Of a DNA stretch of 64,000 nt, positions 24,447 to 35,805 are shown piece after piece. Source of the DNA: Linnemannia schmuckeri (lineage: Eukaryota; Mortierellomycota; Mortierellomycetes; Mortierellales; Mortierellaceae); contig JANATG010000010.1 of assembly GCA_029449235.1 (NCBI GenBank), positions 558,001-622,000 of the forward strand, written 5' to 3'. A model generated the notes under the pieces. It saw only the letters and a program-made list of their open reading frames with translations, made no database searches and was not told where the DNA came from. How positions within the stretch are numbered: the stretch's first letter is position 1; each line of letters opens with the position of its first letter. The position numbers and the translations under genes were made by a program.

Positions 24447-24453
24447 TATAAAA
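24447..24453 (+). promoter_or_regulatory. TATA box of CAP copy 2
   Basis: TATAAAA lies about 220 bp before the ATG. The conserved leader element AGCTTTCTACAAGCA follows about 80 bp downstream. Confidence 0.65.
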
Positions 24454-24528
24454 AGATCGAACCCTGCCGACTTTTTTTTGCTCTCTATCGCCACTCACTC
24501 TCACACCCTCTCACTCAAGACCCTCTAC

Positions 24529-24543
24529 AGCTTTCTACAAGCA
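24529..24543 (+). promoter_or_regulatory. Conserved leader element AGCTTTCTACAAGCA (copy 2)
   Basis: Fifteen bases are identical in the 5' leaders of CAP copies 2, 3 and 4, at about 65-110 bp after the TATA box, while the flanking leader sequence has diverged. It could be an initiator or 5' UTR element. Confidence 0.55.
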
Positions 24544-24665
24544 TCAAAAATAACTCTTCAAACAAACTAGCAAACAAAAAGACAAACTAAAACCTCTCTC
24601 TGATACGAACCCTTCCTTTCCTCTACAACCCAAGCAACACCAATCCAAACCCTTCCCAATTCACC

Positions 24666-25360
24666 ATGGTTAAGTTCACCTCAGTCTTAGTCGCCACCGT
24701 TGCGTTTTTTGCTGCCTCGGCCTCAGCTCAGATCAGCACCGCACCTCGCGAAATCACCGCCGATCAGCTCGAGCGTCGTGATGTTGGACCCGGCGTCATC
24801 GTCAAACGCGATCTCCTTTCTGCTGCCGAGCAGAAGATCATCCTCGATACCCATAATAACTACCGCGCACGCCACGGTGCTCCTCCACTCACCTGGAACG
24901 CCCAGGCTGCTGCCTTTGGAAACAACTGGATTCAGGCTTGTCAGTTCAAGCACAGTGGTGGCAAGGTATAGAGCCAGTTGTTTATCATTTATACGAATAA
25001 CCTCGCCCTTTCAATAGGTTCAGTTGCATGTGGGAAACTTTAGAACTAATCTGGGCTTCTCTTATCACATTTTCATCTCCTCCTCCAAACTAGTACGGAG
25101 AGAACTTAGCTGCGGGTTACAAAGACTTCAAGACCGGCATTGACGCCTGGTACAACGAGGCCAGCAAGTACAACTACAACAGACCTGGTTTCTCGATGGC
25201 CACCGGCCACTTCACCCAGGTCGTTTGGAAGAGCACCAAGTCTGTTGGCTGCGCCAAGAAGTTCTGTCCCGGATCCAACTGGACCATCTACATCTGCAAC
25301 TATGACCCTCCAGGCAACTACCAGGGCCAGTATGAGAAGAACGTCCTGCCTGCCAAGTAA
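24666..25360 (+). CDS. Secreted CAP/PR-1 (SCP) family protein, copy 2
   Basis: Two exons (24666-24965, 25094-25360) encode 188 residues. The signal peptide MVKFTSVLVATVAFFAASASA is followed by a short propeptide with dibasic sites (LERRD and VKRD) suited to Kex2-type processing, then the CAP domain. Cavity residues and both CAP signatures are intact (KHSGGK, YGENLAAG, WYNE, GHFTQVVW, YICNYDPPGN). The intron is in phase 0 at the family position. Exon 2 carries a 200-bp tract identical to copy 3 (25112-25311) and an 86-bp tract identical to copy 4 (25247-25332). It is a small secreted protein; sterol or lipid binding is the known activity of fungal relatives. Confidence 0.93.
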
Positions 25361-26292
25361 ATGGTCTGTGGGATGTTTTTTTTCTTTGGTTGATGGTTGA
25401 TGGTTGATGAAGGAAAACTTGAACAATGGGACAAGCTGGTCTTGGTTCTTGTTTTGGTAGAAAAAATACACTTCTCCCTTTTTATATCCCTGCTTTTTTT
25501 TCACCTTTTGTACATTCTTCCCTCGGGCGAAGAAGCGCCCTAAAAAATCACAATAAGCACGCATGCATCTAATAAAACCACTATCAAAAAACCTACACAA
25601 AGTCACTCGGGTGGAGCACAAGGAAGAAGAAAATGAAGTGAATCTACATTCGATTTTTGGTGTGTGAGAGAATGAATGACAATGGCTCGAATGCGCCGAA
25701 TTGCTGCCTGATTCTCGGACGTGTTCAATTTTTTCACAGTTTTCGGCAGCCGTCGAGATGTAGATGTTTGACCGAGGGTACTTGTCTGAAATGCGCGCCA
25801 AATTCGTGAAGAAGAGAGAGGAGAACAGATTCTCGAAAAAAGTGGGTAGGAGAAAATGTAGGAATATGATGAACGATGTACTCACCTGAGAAATTCATGT
25901 ACCCTCGATTCTAGGGTCAGCACCGTCGCCCCTCAATCTCCGCATGAACTATGATCCCGCCGATCATTTGAAACCTGCGTCTTTGAGCCTGGTGTACTTA
26001 TATCTCTATGCCTGCTGGCTTCGTATTGCTTGCTCTGAATTCATTTCGTCCAAATGACCATGTAATTCGCATTTCGGTTGGAGGGCACAAAAAAAATTAC
26101 ATCCAAAGCCCACAATGTAGCCAGATAATGAAACAGTCCCTAGTCTGCTTTGTTGCCGTAGTTTTTTCATATCGATGCATCCATTATTTTCGCGTTCTTT
26201 ACTTTCTTTGCTTGTATTCATAGTTGTACGTATTTGTGATATGAGAAGAGGAGGAGGGAGTCGAACCATGTATCATGGTTTAATAGTCTTTT

Positions 26293-26305
26293 TACATTGC
26301 AATTG
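26293..26305 (+). promoter_or_regulatory. Shared upstream box, CAP copy 3 (TACATTGCAATTG)
   Basis: Identical over 13 bases to the box upstream of copy 4. It lies about 380 bp before the ATG. Confidence 0.5.
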
Positions 26306-26560
26306 ACCAAAAGAAAATGTGCGGATTGGTGTGGTACGGTACAATTTGTTTCAGGAGGTTTTTTATATTTCTTCATGTGTTTCCTCGCGTTGTACTTTTT
26401 GTTATAGCGACCATCCTGAACTGGCTGTCGCGCCTAACTTCTGTCCAGTATTGAAGACAAAACGTGGTAGTAGTAAGAGAATTGCATAAAAAGGATGCTT
26501 CTTGCACATCACTGTCCTTCATCGCCACTTTCTCTTGCTTACTCTCTCAAGTTCCTCTAG

Positions 26561-26575
26561 AGCTTTCTACAAGCA
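26561..26575 (+). promoter_or_regulatory. Conserved leader element AGCTTTCTACAAGCA (copy 3)
   Basis: The same 15 bases as in the leaders of copies 2 and 4. A TATA-like CATAAAAAGG lies about 75 bp upstream. Confidence 0.55.
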
Positions 26576-26675
26576 TAAAAAATCTCCTAACAAACTAGAC
26601 AAAACAGCACCCTTCACAGTCCTCACTCTCTGCAACGAGCCCTTCTCTCCCCAACAAACCAACACCACATCTGTC

Positions 26676-27368
26676 ATGGTCAAGCTCACCTCCGTTGTTG
26701 TCGCCACCGTCGCGTTCTTCGCCGTCTCGACTTCGGCTCAGCACAGTACCGCACTCCACACGTTCACCGCTGATCAGCTCGAGCGTCGCAGCGATGATGG
26801 TGTCATTTCCAAGCGCGATCTCTCTGCAGCTGAGCAGAAGATCATCCTCGATACCCACAACAAGTACCGCGCCCGGCATGGCGCTCCTCCACTCACTTGG
26901 AACGCTAAAGCTGCCCAGTTTGGAAATAACTGGATTCAGAAGTGCCAATTTAAGCACAGTGGAGGAAAGGTAGAACCTGTTTGCTTGCCTGCTAGGCGAT
27001 AAGACACTAAATTGTTTCAGCGTGCAACTGGCACAAAATAATCTAACTTCCAATTGATTCATTTTCTTCGTTTTCTTTCTCTCTCTCTCTCTCAATAGTA
27101 CGGCGAAAACCTAGCGGCGGGTTACAAAGACTTCAAGACCGGCATTGACGCCTGGTACAACGAGGCCAGCAAGTACAACTACAACAGACCTGGTTTCTCG
27201 ATGGCCACCGGCCACTTCACCCAGGTCGTTTGGAAGAGCACCAAGTCTGTTGGCTGCGCCAAGAAGTTCTGTCCCGGATCCAACTGGACCATCTACATCT
27301 GCAACTATGACCCTCCGGGCAATGTCCAGGGTCAGTATAGGCAAAACGTCTTGCCTCGTAAGAAGTAA
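26676..27368 (+). CDS. Secreted CAP/PR-1 (SCP) family protein, copy 3
   Basis: Two exons (26676-26969, 27099-27368) encode 187 residues. There is a signal peptide (MVKLTSVVVATVAFFAVSTSA), then a propeptide with LERRS and SKRD dibasic sites, then the CAP domain with all signature blocks. Reading extends upstream of the ATG without a stop, but the ATG at 26676 gives the signal peptide shared with the other copies and is the right start. Bases 27117-27316 are identical to copy 2, whereas the first 18 bases of the same exon, exon 1 and the intron differ. The C-terminus is LPRKK, as in copy 4, rather than LPAK as in copy 2. Confidence 0.93.
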
Positions 27369-28264
27369 ATGGGCTAGTCTTGGGTTCGTATTTTTGAGCA
27401 CAAAATTTTCTATTTCTCTCCCTTCCTTTTTTTCATTTCTGCTATGCGAGATCACAACTTGAGCGAAGGTCTCTCTTTCCTCCCTCGCAAAAAAAACTCA
27501 TATAGGTAACCCAATAAACGCACCCTTCAAAAATGACCGACGAGAAACGTCCAGATACGCGCTTCCAGATATTGTGAAGGAGGGGAAGGCCGGAGCAAGG
27601 TTAACGAAAACGTGTCCAAAAAATACCGGTTGTTCCTGAACTATAGCGAAAAGTTTTTTGTCCGAAGAGGGCCTCATGCACTAAATCTCCTACACAACCA
27701 TCCGGGGTCCTAGGAAAATAGGGTCCAGCCTCTCCGTAGGACACCATTCAATGTACATGCGCCCATCACTGCTGCTTGCTTCATTGTGGGATTGAAGTCC
27801 TTCCTCTGTTTCTTTCTTTTTCCGCCGCCTGTCATTGCACCATTGCTCACATAAAAAAGTGGGGCCCTACCTGCATACGTGTGAGAGATACCATTTGTCA
27901 AAGGTACCCTCTCTCCTGTTGTTCTTCGAGATCCGCCTCTAATTTATCCTGTGCGATAAAATGCCCACGCCTTGTACTTCCCATGTCGGTGCGTGTAAGG
28001 ACGGTCGATCTTGTTCCCTCAGCCGGTCGCAACTCGCAACAAAACACTTCCCTCCAAGGCTTTAACATGATCTCTAGATGAAACCCGGTAATGGTAGAGA
28101 GATAAAAGTAGCCGCTCTGTCCCCTTTTTTGATTGGTTTTTTTTTCAAATATCAAAAACCTCCTATCCTACCCTTTTCGCTCTGTGTTCTTGTGCGCGTT
28201 TATGAGAGAGTAGAGGGAAGCGACGGCGGCCGCCTGGCGGGGGACAGCATAGTACGACGAAGGA

Positions 28265-28277
28265 TACATTGCAATTG
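28265..28277 (+). promoter_or_regulatory. Shared upstream box, CAP copy 4 (TACATTGCAATTG)
   Basis: Identical to the box of copy 3, but about 1.3 kb before the ATG. Confidence 0.4.
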
Positions 28278-29344
28278 AACCACTTCTTTGTTTTGTTCAA
28301 AACCCAACAATTGTGCAGAGTTGTCGAACCGCACTAGTGCAATATTACATGAAGGAGCAATTGTTTATTCATTAACGAACACACCATTCGTGGTGCAACG
28401 TTTGACAGGTACTGGACTAGGGTTAGAGTGTGGAGAGGGCGGAGAGATGGAGGGTAGGAAGTGAAGGGAGAAGGGAAGGTATAAAGGGCTACCATATGGG
28501 TGTTGTTTGTTTTTTGCTTCGCATTTTGAAGGTGGTGCTCACTAAGAAATGTCGTTGGCAGAAGATTAGTAATTTTCGACCGCGTGAGAGGGAGGTCGCT
28601 CGAGAATGCTCTCACAAAAAAAACAAAAAATTGAGAGTGAGAAAAAAAGAACGAAGAGAAAAGAACTAGGTGTCGCATGCATGGGAAATCCCTTGTTTCG
28701 AACCATGTCGGCGCCCATTTTCATTGTTCAGAAAAAAAAATACGGAGCCATCCCTCTCTCACACACACTCTCCGACCCTTGTTTGCATTGGAGGTGGGTT
28801 TCTTATATTAGATGTGTCGCCACGCAAGATAATCATGCAAAAGAAGGGGATAAAAGAGAAAGATTAAATCCGTTGTAGGGGTCTGCTACTTCCCAGGCAA
28901 ACCAAAATGTGTCATCGAACGTCGTTTCTTTATCCTCCATCATTCCTGCGATGACATTCAGGTCCCTTTATGCAAGGGATACTTTTCAGGAACGGAAAGA
29001 AGACGGTGTTAACTAGAAGAGAGGAGAGAACCTTCCTTCCCCGCCCAACGCAATTTAGCAAACAATTAAACGACTCATAAATTGAAATTTCGCACTAGCT
29101 GCTCTCAATTTGTTTTGCAGTTGTGCTCGAAAAGAAAGGTACCTTTATGCTTCATAACCGCAGGTAGGCAAGCAGCAAGAGTTCAGAACTTGAGAAATGT
29201 GTGCTGTCTGCCTGTCTGCCTGTCTGTCGCACGGCAACCCTGCTGGCTACCTCTCTTCTTTTACCTGTCCTTGTGATTCCCCCTATTCCCTTGCATCAGT
29301 CCATCGGTTGGTCGGTAACTCAACAGGTGTTTCGATTATTTCTG

Positions 29345-29352
29345 TATAAAAG
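29345..29352 (+). promoter_or_regulatory. TATA box of CAP copy 4
   Basis: TATAAAAG is followed about 65 bp later by the conserved leader element AGCTTTCTACAAGCA at 29418-29432. Confidence 0.65.
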
Positions 29353-29417
29353 GTTGCCCCTACCCATTTTTTTTGTTCCTCATCCCCTCCTCTCTCTCCT
29401 TCTCACTCACCCCTCAC

Positions 29418-29432
29418 AGCTTTCTACAAGCA
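29418..29432 (+). promoter_or_regulatory. Conserved leader element AGCTTTCTACAAGCA (copy 4)
   Basis: The same 15 bases as in the leaders of copies 2 and 3. Confidence 0.55.
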
Positions 29433-29558
29433 CCCAAAACAAAGATCCTTTCCCACGTCTTCCCCCTACTTCCGTTACTAAAACCAACAACCTCTACCTC
29501 CTTCTTTCACGAACAACCCTCACCTCACAACAAACCAACAATAACAACAGCAACAATC

Positions 29559-30309
29559 ATGGTCAAGTTCACTACCCTCTTTGTCGCCACCGTTGCGATC
29601 TTTGTCGCCTCTGCCTCAGCTCAGGTCAGCACTCCTCCCGTCGAGTTTGACGCCGTCACCCTCCCCTTCGACGAGCCCGAGGGTAACTACACCATCTCTG
29701 CCGACGACGCCCACCTCGAGAAGCGTGGCGTCAAGGCTAAGGGTGTTCTCTCTGCTGCCGAGCAAAAGACCATCCTCGATACCCACAACAAGTACCGTGC
29801 CCGCCACGGTGCCAAGCCCTTGAAGTGGAACGCCAAGGCTGCTGCCTTCGGCGATAACTGGATCCAGGCTTGTCAGTTCAAGCACAGCGGTGGCAAGGTG
29901 TGTATTCTTTCGAACTAATAATATGCTTTTGCTCTCTAACTCCATTTCTTCTTTACTGCGATCGATTGCATTTGTGCTATTGGCCAATGAGCTGACCTTT
30001 TTCCCTCTCCCCACATTTTCCCTCCAAAAAATTAAACAGTATGGAGAGAACTTGGCTGCCGGCTACAAGAACTTCAAGACCGGCATTGATGCCTGGTACA
30101 ACGAGGTCAGCAAGTACAACTTCAAGAACCCCGGTTTCTCGATGGCCACCGGCCACTTCACCCAGGTTGTCTGGAAGGGCACCAAGTCTGTCGGCTGCGC
30201 CAAGAAGTTCTGTCCCGGATCCAACTGGACCATCTACATCTGCAACTATGACCCTCCAGGCAACTACCAGGGCCAGTACCAGAAGAACGTCTTGCCTCGC
30301 AAGAAGTAA
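29559..30309 (+). CDS. Secreted CAP/PR-1 (SCP) family protein, copy 4
   Basis: Two exons (29559-29897, 30040-30309) give 202 residues. The signal peptide is MVKFTTLFVATVAIFVASASA. The propeptide is longer than in copies 2-3, includes one N-glycosylation sequon (NYT) and has an LEKRG processing site. The CAP domain has THNKYRARHG, KHSGGK, YGENLAAG, WYNE, GHFTQVVW and YICNYDPPGN. The intron is at the shared phase-0 position. Codon use is more C-ending than in copy 1, as in copies 2-3, which suggests strong expression. The 86 bp at 30193-30278 are identical to copy 2. Confidence 0.93.
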
Positions 30310-33300
30310 AATCATTTCTCTTCTAGATTAGCTTGTATCATGAAAAACATAATGGAGGATGATGAGAAGCACATTTTTTAAAGTGAAGATGAAACTGGGC
30401 TGGTTCGAGTTTCTGTTTGATTCAAAAAAATAAATTTGTTCTTCATTTTTCTCTTATTTAACTGATGTGGGCGACGATTGATGGAGTCGGGCGAAGCAGC
30501 GAGTAATATTTTAATATGAGCTTACCGTTGAGATAACCAAAACTAGAGTACTGTAAGAGCCTCTAGGAAGGGTAGGATTGTGAACGCGTTTGTGTAGGTG
30601 GGAGATATGTAAGGGAGACGCGAAAATGAGCCTCGAAGATGCGGTCGATCTTATTTTTCATGGACTTTTGGACCTTTCTTTCTCTTTTTTTCATAGCAAG
30701 GTAAAAGAGAGAGAAAGATTTCATAGCAAACCAACCTAAAAATACTTTAAATTGTCGAGGTATCTACTGACAGTCGTCATTCAGTCGAAAGGTCGTAAGA
30801 CGATCTCTCACCATGTAAGTCAAGCCTCACTCCTTCAGTCTTCATTGATATTCCTGCACCTCCTCAATTGTGGCTTATCTTCTCCAGTCTTCAAATTAGA
30901 GGCTTATCATCTTCAATGGTTGCATTCAGACAAGCGAGGCTTCGCAAACGCCTGTTGCCCCTTCCCTTTTTACTTCTGCTTATTTGATGAGTTGAGTTTA
31001 AGCGTGTCACAGCCCCATGTGTTGTGTGTCGATCGCGCGCATCTAACACACGTTTTTCTTGCTACTGCTGATTGCACCTTCCTTCACATATACATACCCG
31101 TCCGCTTAAACAAAAGGTATCATATTTACGCGGTTTGATACAACGTGGGATGGGCGGGTGAAGGAAAAAAGAAAAGGCCAGCATCATCGAGCATACTGTA
31201 CCCCTCTGTATTATTATTTTCTCCCTCCTTGGTCTCCTATTTCATGTTTTGCCCCATCCCATCATGCGCAAGACGCAAAATAGCATAAAAAAGGAAAAAT
31301 GGGAACGTGCTCACACGCTTTCTCAATTCAATCGACCATAACGTGTACAATTGCGCGGACGGATGCTGAGAGAGCAGATATTGCGGATGGCGAAAAAGAA
31401 TGACGCCTCATCTATCGGCTGGATTCTAATCCGATGGGTATGGTGAAAAGGGGACTTTTTTGCTTTGTAAGACAAGCCTTTACTGTTTTTTCCCTTCTCA
31501 TTCTGTGTATAGTGTGTGTTTGACACTTTTTTCCTTGACCCCCATTTTTTCCATTTGGCTGGGCTTTGGACGGACCAAAATATTATTAATCAATACTATA
31601 GCGAAGAGATAGAGAGATAAAAAGAATGAGAGACATAGAGGCATGCTGGTCCTAATGCACGTTCGAGTAGGAGCCAAGAGCCACGGTCTACTCTTCTTTT
31701 TTTCCCTCTTTGCAAAAAAAATTGCGAGTTCATTTCGTTTATGGATCGTGATCGGGCATAGTATCAACGGGAGAAAGGAAAAACAAGAGGCAACTGGAGT
31801 AGAACGAATGGAGCCCAAATCAATCAAGGAGAATAGGATAGGAGAGTCGAAGTGAAAAGGGAAGGATGAAAGGTAGGAAATTGAAGAAATGAAATGCAAA
31901 GAGAAGGAGAAAGAGGGCGAAGAGCATTAAGCAGTCTGAGAAATGAAGAAACGAATGGTGAATTATGACAGGAAACTGAGAGTCCTTATTGAGAGAGTAG
32001 AGAATAACGGGTAGTTGCACAGAGCAAGTAGAAAGAAAAGGCAAAAACGTCATTTATTTCTCCGTTTGGGTCAACAGCCTTGTGGGAGTTGTCGAAAAGA
32101 AAAGAAGGAAGACAGAGAGAGAGAGAGAGCGATTGGCAGAAGCGAAGTAGGTCATGCGAATTGACGACCAAAAGTAGAAATTGCGAAAGAAAGAACAACG
32201 AGAAGGGCCAGGAAGGAAGGCTAAGAAAAAATGGCGAAGAAATGAACCACCCAACTTAGAACAGAACAAACAGCAACGAAAACTCGTTTGATCGTTTGAC
32301 ACCTCAAAAGAAGCGATCAAAATGGGCGAAGATTGCAGAAAGGAATGGAGAAGAAAGGAGGCGCAGAGGGTGATGGAGGAGGAGTGGGATGCAAATGATC
32401 CAAAGACATATTTTCTCGGCCCTTGCCTTCCCTAGCCTTCTAATTGACTCAAGTACATCGCCCCCAATTAACCCTCTTTTTTTTCCCTCTTTTGTGCTCA
32501 TTTTTTTTGCCTTCTGCGGACAACTTTTTTCTTCCGGCCCGAGGGAAATAAAAAAATTTCAACCTCCGTACTATATCGAATTTTGTTCCTTGGCTTTTGT
32601 CACAACGTGGACAATTCTCTTTTTTCTTTTTTTGAGTGTCGACTGTCTGTTGTGCTGAGCACTTTTGATATGTGCGCAAAACGAGCGGCGAGAGGGTGAA
32701 TTAGAATGCCACAAAAAAGCAGGTTCTTCTCTTTCACTCCATATGCATCGAATTGCCTTATCTGGACAACCCGCTTCACCACGATCCTCTCTTCCAATGG
32801 AAGAGACCGGAACTTCTTTTGCCCCCTTTCCTTTCCCTTTCCTACCCTTCTTCTCCACGTCTCTCTCGATCATCAATCTGTTCGTGAGGCGAAGACCCCC
32901 TCCACTGAGTCACCCAGCCTCCCCTTCTGATCCATTAAATTCTGCAGGCTGTTCTGTTCCTTCATTATTGGGGCTTGGCATCATCACACAGAACATAGAG
33001 AAACCTGGTTATTGTTGTTCCCTTCCTTTACAAGGAAATCTTGGACAGCGTGCTTGCTTGATTGCTATTTTTGGAGGAAATAAATGAGGCGGTGAGGGAG
33101 GGCAACCGTAGCGGCTGCAATTTGGGCGAAGTTTTGAATAAGAGAAGAGAAGGGTAGAAAAGCAAGAGACCGAGACTGAGTGGATACAGTGAGAGGAAGG
33201 AATGACCAGAAGCTGGAAAGGGGCACGCACTGTACAAGAATAGAAAGAGCTACCTCCTTATTAATTCCCTTGACCTTCTTTACCAGCCTCTCTGCCAGTG

Positions 33301-35407
33301 TTTTCCCTGTCTATTTACTTGTCTCTGTGCCTGCCTGCCAGGCCCGTTTACCAAAGCCTTTACCGTTTGACTATGATAAATGAAATGCGCCTTTTCGAAA
33401 ATAACTTTTTTCAAAGGGGGAGAATCAGCGCATTGCATACACGTACAAAAACACACCGTCCAACAAACAGCGCATTCATTGGAAATCAAAGAAAGAAAAA
33501 AAGGGATAACCCATGGTCCATGGGCAAACAATATCATTCAGGGGGTTATGTGGTGTGAATGATCAGGATGATCTGGAAGGAAGGGTTGAACTGAATTGGG
33601 CTGTGTAAACAGCGAGGGAGCACGTTGTGGTGGAGTAGAGACCTATGCTTATGGTCCACGGCGATTGTGCGCTGTGTCTACTGTCTACTTGAGCTCACAT
33701 AGTCGACACCTTTGAGCATCGACTCAACTGTACTTCCTATTGCGCTATTTTCTGATTTGATTTGCAGGGGCACAGAACGCAAAAAACGTGACCTGTCCTG
33801 CAAGTACATAATTCACCCCTTCTCACCTCTTTCAATTGTGCTCTTGGCGGAGGGAAAAATAAAAGCACTTTTCGCCCATTAGCCTCCTCGTGGATCGACA
33901 CTTTGTCCACAAACGCTTTTGCCCTTGGCTTTGCATTGGACTGGACTGGACCCTGTCCTTTTTCTGTTATTCGCCATGCCAAATGTCAAATGAATATGTA
34001 ATTAGACGCTCAAAGTTGCCTAGCCCAAGTGTTTCCGAGGAGGAACTCTAACGAAATACAGCACATATTGGACCTATGGTTTTCAAACACACGTTATTTT
34101 TCTTTGACTTTGCCTTTGCCTCGCTTTGCTTTTGTTATGAATGATGAACGTGTGGAGAGAAAGGGGCTTGTCATTGGTGGTGTGCTACGGAGGACAATAG
34201 AAGGAGGAAGGTAAAAAGGGCTCTGTGAGGGGTGATAGTCACCCATCCATCCACCATAGCATCATGAGGTCCTCTCTCTCTTTCTCTCTCTCTGTCCTTT
34301 CCCGCCAGTTTTCATCTCTGGCTAGGGTTGGTAGGTCTCCTGCTTTTCTCTCTTTTCTCTCTATTGTCGCTCCACTCATTCAAGCTTTTGTTGCCTCCCT
34401 GTGAGGTCTTTTGTTTTTTGTATATTCACTATGTTGTTTTTTGTATTCGCCCTTAGCCAAAAGCTTAGCATCATATTCACTCTTTTATATTTTGGCGTTC
34501 CCATTGTTGTATGCTCTGGTTTGGTCAGTGGTTTTCTTTTACCCCATTGCTCACTCACTCTACCAGCCCTCCTCCTCCCCATGCCCGCATCGTTATTTCT
34601 CTTTTGTTCTTCCGAAGAAAAAATAAAGTTGGGAGAATGATAACCAGCATAGGGACGAGGGGTGAGTTGTAACTTGCAAGCTAACAAAAAAAAACAAAAA
34701 CAAAGTCGAGATGGATCGCTCGAGAACGTAGAGCTCTCATTCTTTTTTTTTTTGTCTCTATCTCTCCACAATAAAAAAAAAACATATAGATAAACGAGAC
34801 GAGATGGAGGAGAAGCACAAAAAAAAAGAAAGGAGAGATGGTGGTGGATAACAACAACGACAATCAATAGCAATCAAATATAAAACAATCAAATACAAAA
34901 AAAAACATTCAGTAACAAAAAAAGGCACATCAACAGCAGCAACGACCGCCTGAACGGATGAGCAAGAAGGAGGAGGGGATAGAGGAAAGAGCGAGGCAGC
35001 ACAGAGTTCATGCAAAGCAGAAAAAAGAGGGGGTGTGAGGAGGGTGTGTGCTGGACCAACCATTGACCATTGAACCATTGAGTACTCATTATTGGTACCA
35101 GAATTTAGCTGTCTAGGTCCGTTGAGAGAAAACAAAAAAAAAAGAACGAGAGCTGCGTGTGAGCATGAACCTGACCTTGTTTTTTTTCCCCTTTGATACA
35201 AGGTACAGTTCGCTGGGGAGAGGTTAATGCGGTCTTATCCCTTTCCTTTTCTCCCTTCTTTTCTCATTCTTGTTTTCTCGACACACATCACACATCATAC
35301 ATCGCACATCATACAAAAAAGCCAGTGTATTGATGCCCATGAGCGTTGGGAACATCATGGTGTACAAACAGGATTGATACCAAAAAAAATAAGAAAAAGG
35401 CAAGAGT

Positions 35408-35524
35408 AAAGCAAAATGGGTAATTGGCAAATGACAAGACTCGTTCCTATGCATGAGCACAAAGCAAAGCAAAATGGGTAATTGATAATTGACAGTAGAT
35501 TCGGTCCTATACATGAGCACAAAG
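35408..35524. repeat. Tandem duplication of a ~60-bp block
   Basis: Two imperfect head-to-tail copies share the start AAAGCAAAATGGGTAATTG (35408 and 35466) and the end ATGAGCACAAAG. The middles differ by a few substitutions and a 2-base length difference. Confidence 0.85.
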
Positions 35525-35733
35525 TAAAAAAAAAACTGGCAGAAGAGGGAGACAAACAACAATAAGCAATCCGAGTTGTACACGGGGCATGAACATGAAC
35601 AGCAAGGGAGTGTGCGTGTGTGTGTAGATTATGCAAAGCGAAAAAAAAAAGGCAAACCCATAACACTCCCCCGTCTCTTCATTTGTCTATCCTTTCTTTG
35701 ATCAGTAAAAAGGTAGAAAAAATGAGATAGTCG

Positions 35734-35805
35734 TATGATTGTCTCTATGTCAGTACCTATGATTGTCTCTATATCAGTACCTATGATTGTCTCCATGTCT
35801 GTACC
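35734..35805. repeat. 24-bp tandem repeat, three copies
   Basis: Units start at 35734, 35758 and 35782. Each begins TATGATTGTCTC and ends GTACC, with one to three substitutions between units. The length divisible by 3 keeps frames open on both strands, but nothing suggests a protein. Confidence 0.85.

Larger units (their letters stand above)
22991..24665. other. Spacer between CAP copies 1 and 2
   Basis: No gene was seen. Shared cluster boxes are present: TGTCGAAGGTAC at 23322-23333, TACATGCGCCCTCG at 23690-23703 and TACATTGCAAATTG at 24177-24190. A TATA box lies at 24447. It also holds a run of about 27 A at 23165-23192 and a G-rich tract at 23479-23492. Confidence 0.6.
25361..26675. other. 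Spacer between CAP copies 2 and 3
   Basis: No gene was seen. It contains the shared box TACATTGCAATTG at 26293-26305, a TATA-like element near 26484 and the leader element at 26561-26575. Confidence 0.6.
27369..29558. other. Spacer between CAP copies 3 and 4
   Basis: This is the longest spacer in the cluster, and no gene was seen. Shared boxes: TACATGCGCCC at 27754-27764, TGTCAAAGGTAC at 27896-27907 and TACATTGCAATTG at 28265-28277. A TATA box lies at 29345-29352. The distance from the CAATTG box to the gene (about 1.3 kb) is much longer than in the other copies, so material may have been inserted between 28.3 and 29.3 kb. Confidence 0.55.

Noticed and set aside
26245..26330. GGTTCGACTCC on the minus strand as a possible tRNA T-arm
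   Set aside because: The stem does not pair, and no acceptor or anticodon arm was found.
34376..34873. A 165-codon frame, the longest in the 30-40 kb desert
   Set aside because: The composition is Phe/Leu/Ser/Cys and then Lys/Arg from homopolymer DNA. There is no domain and a poor start context.
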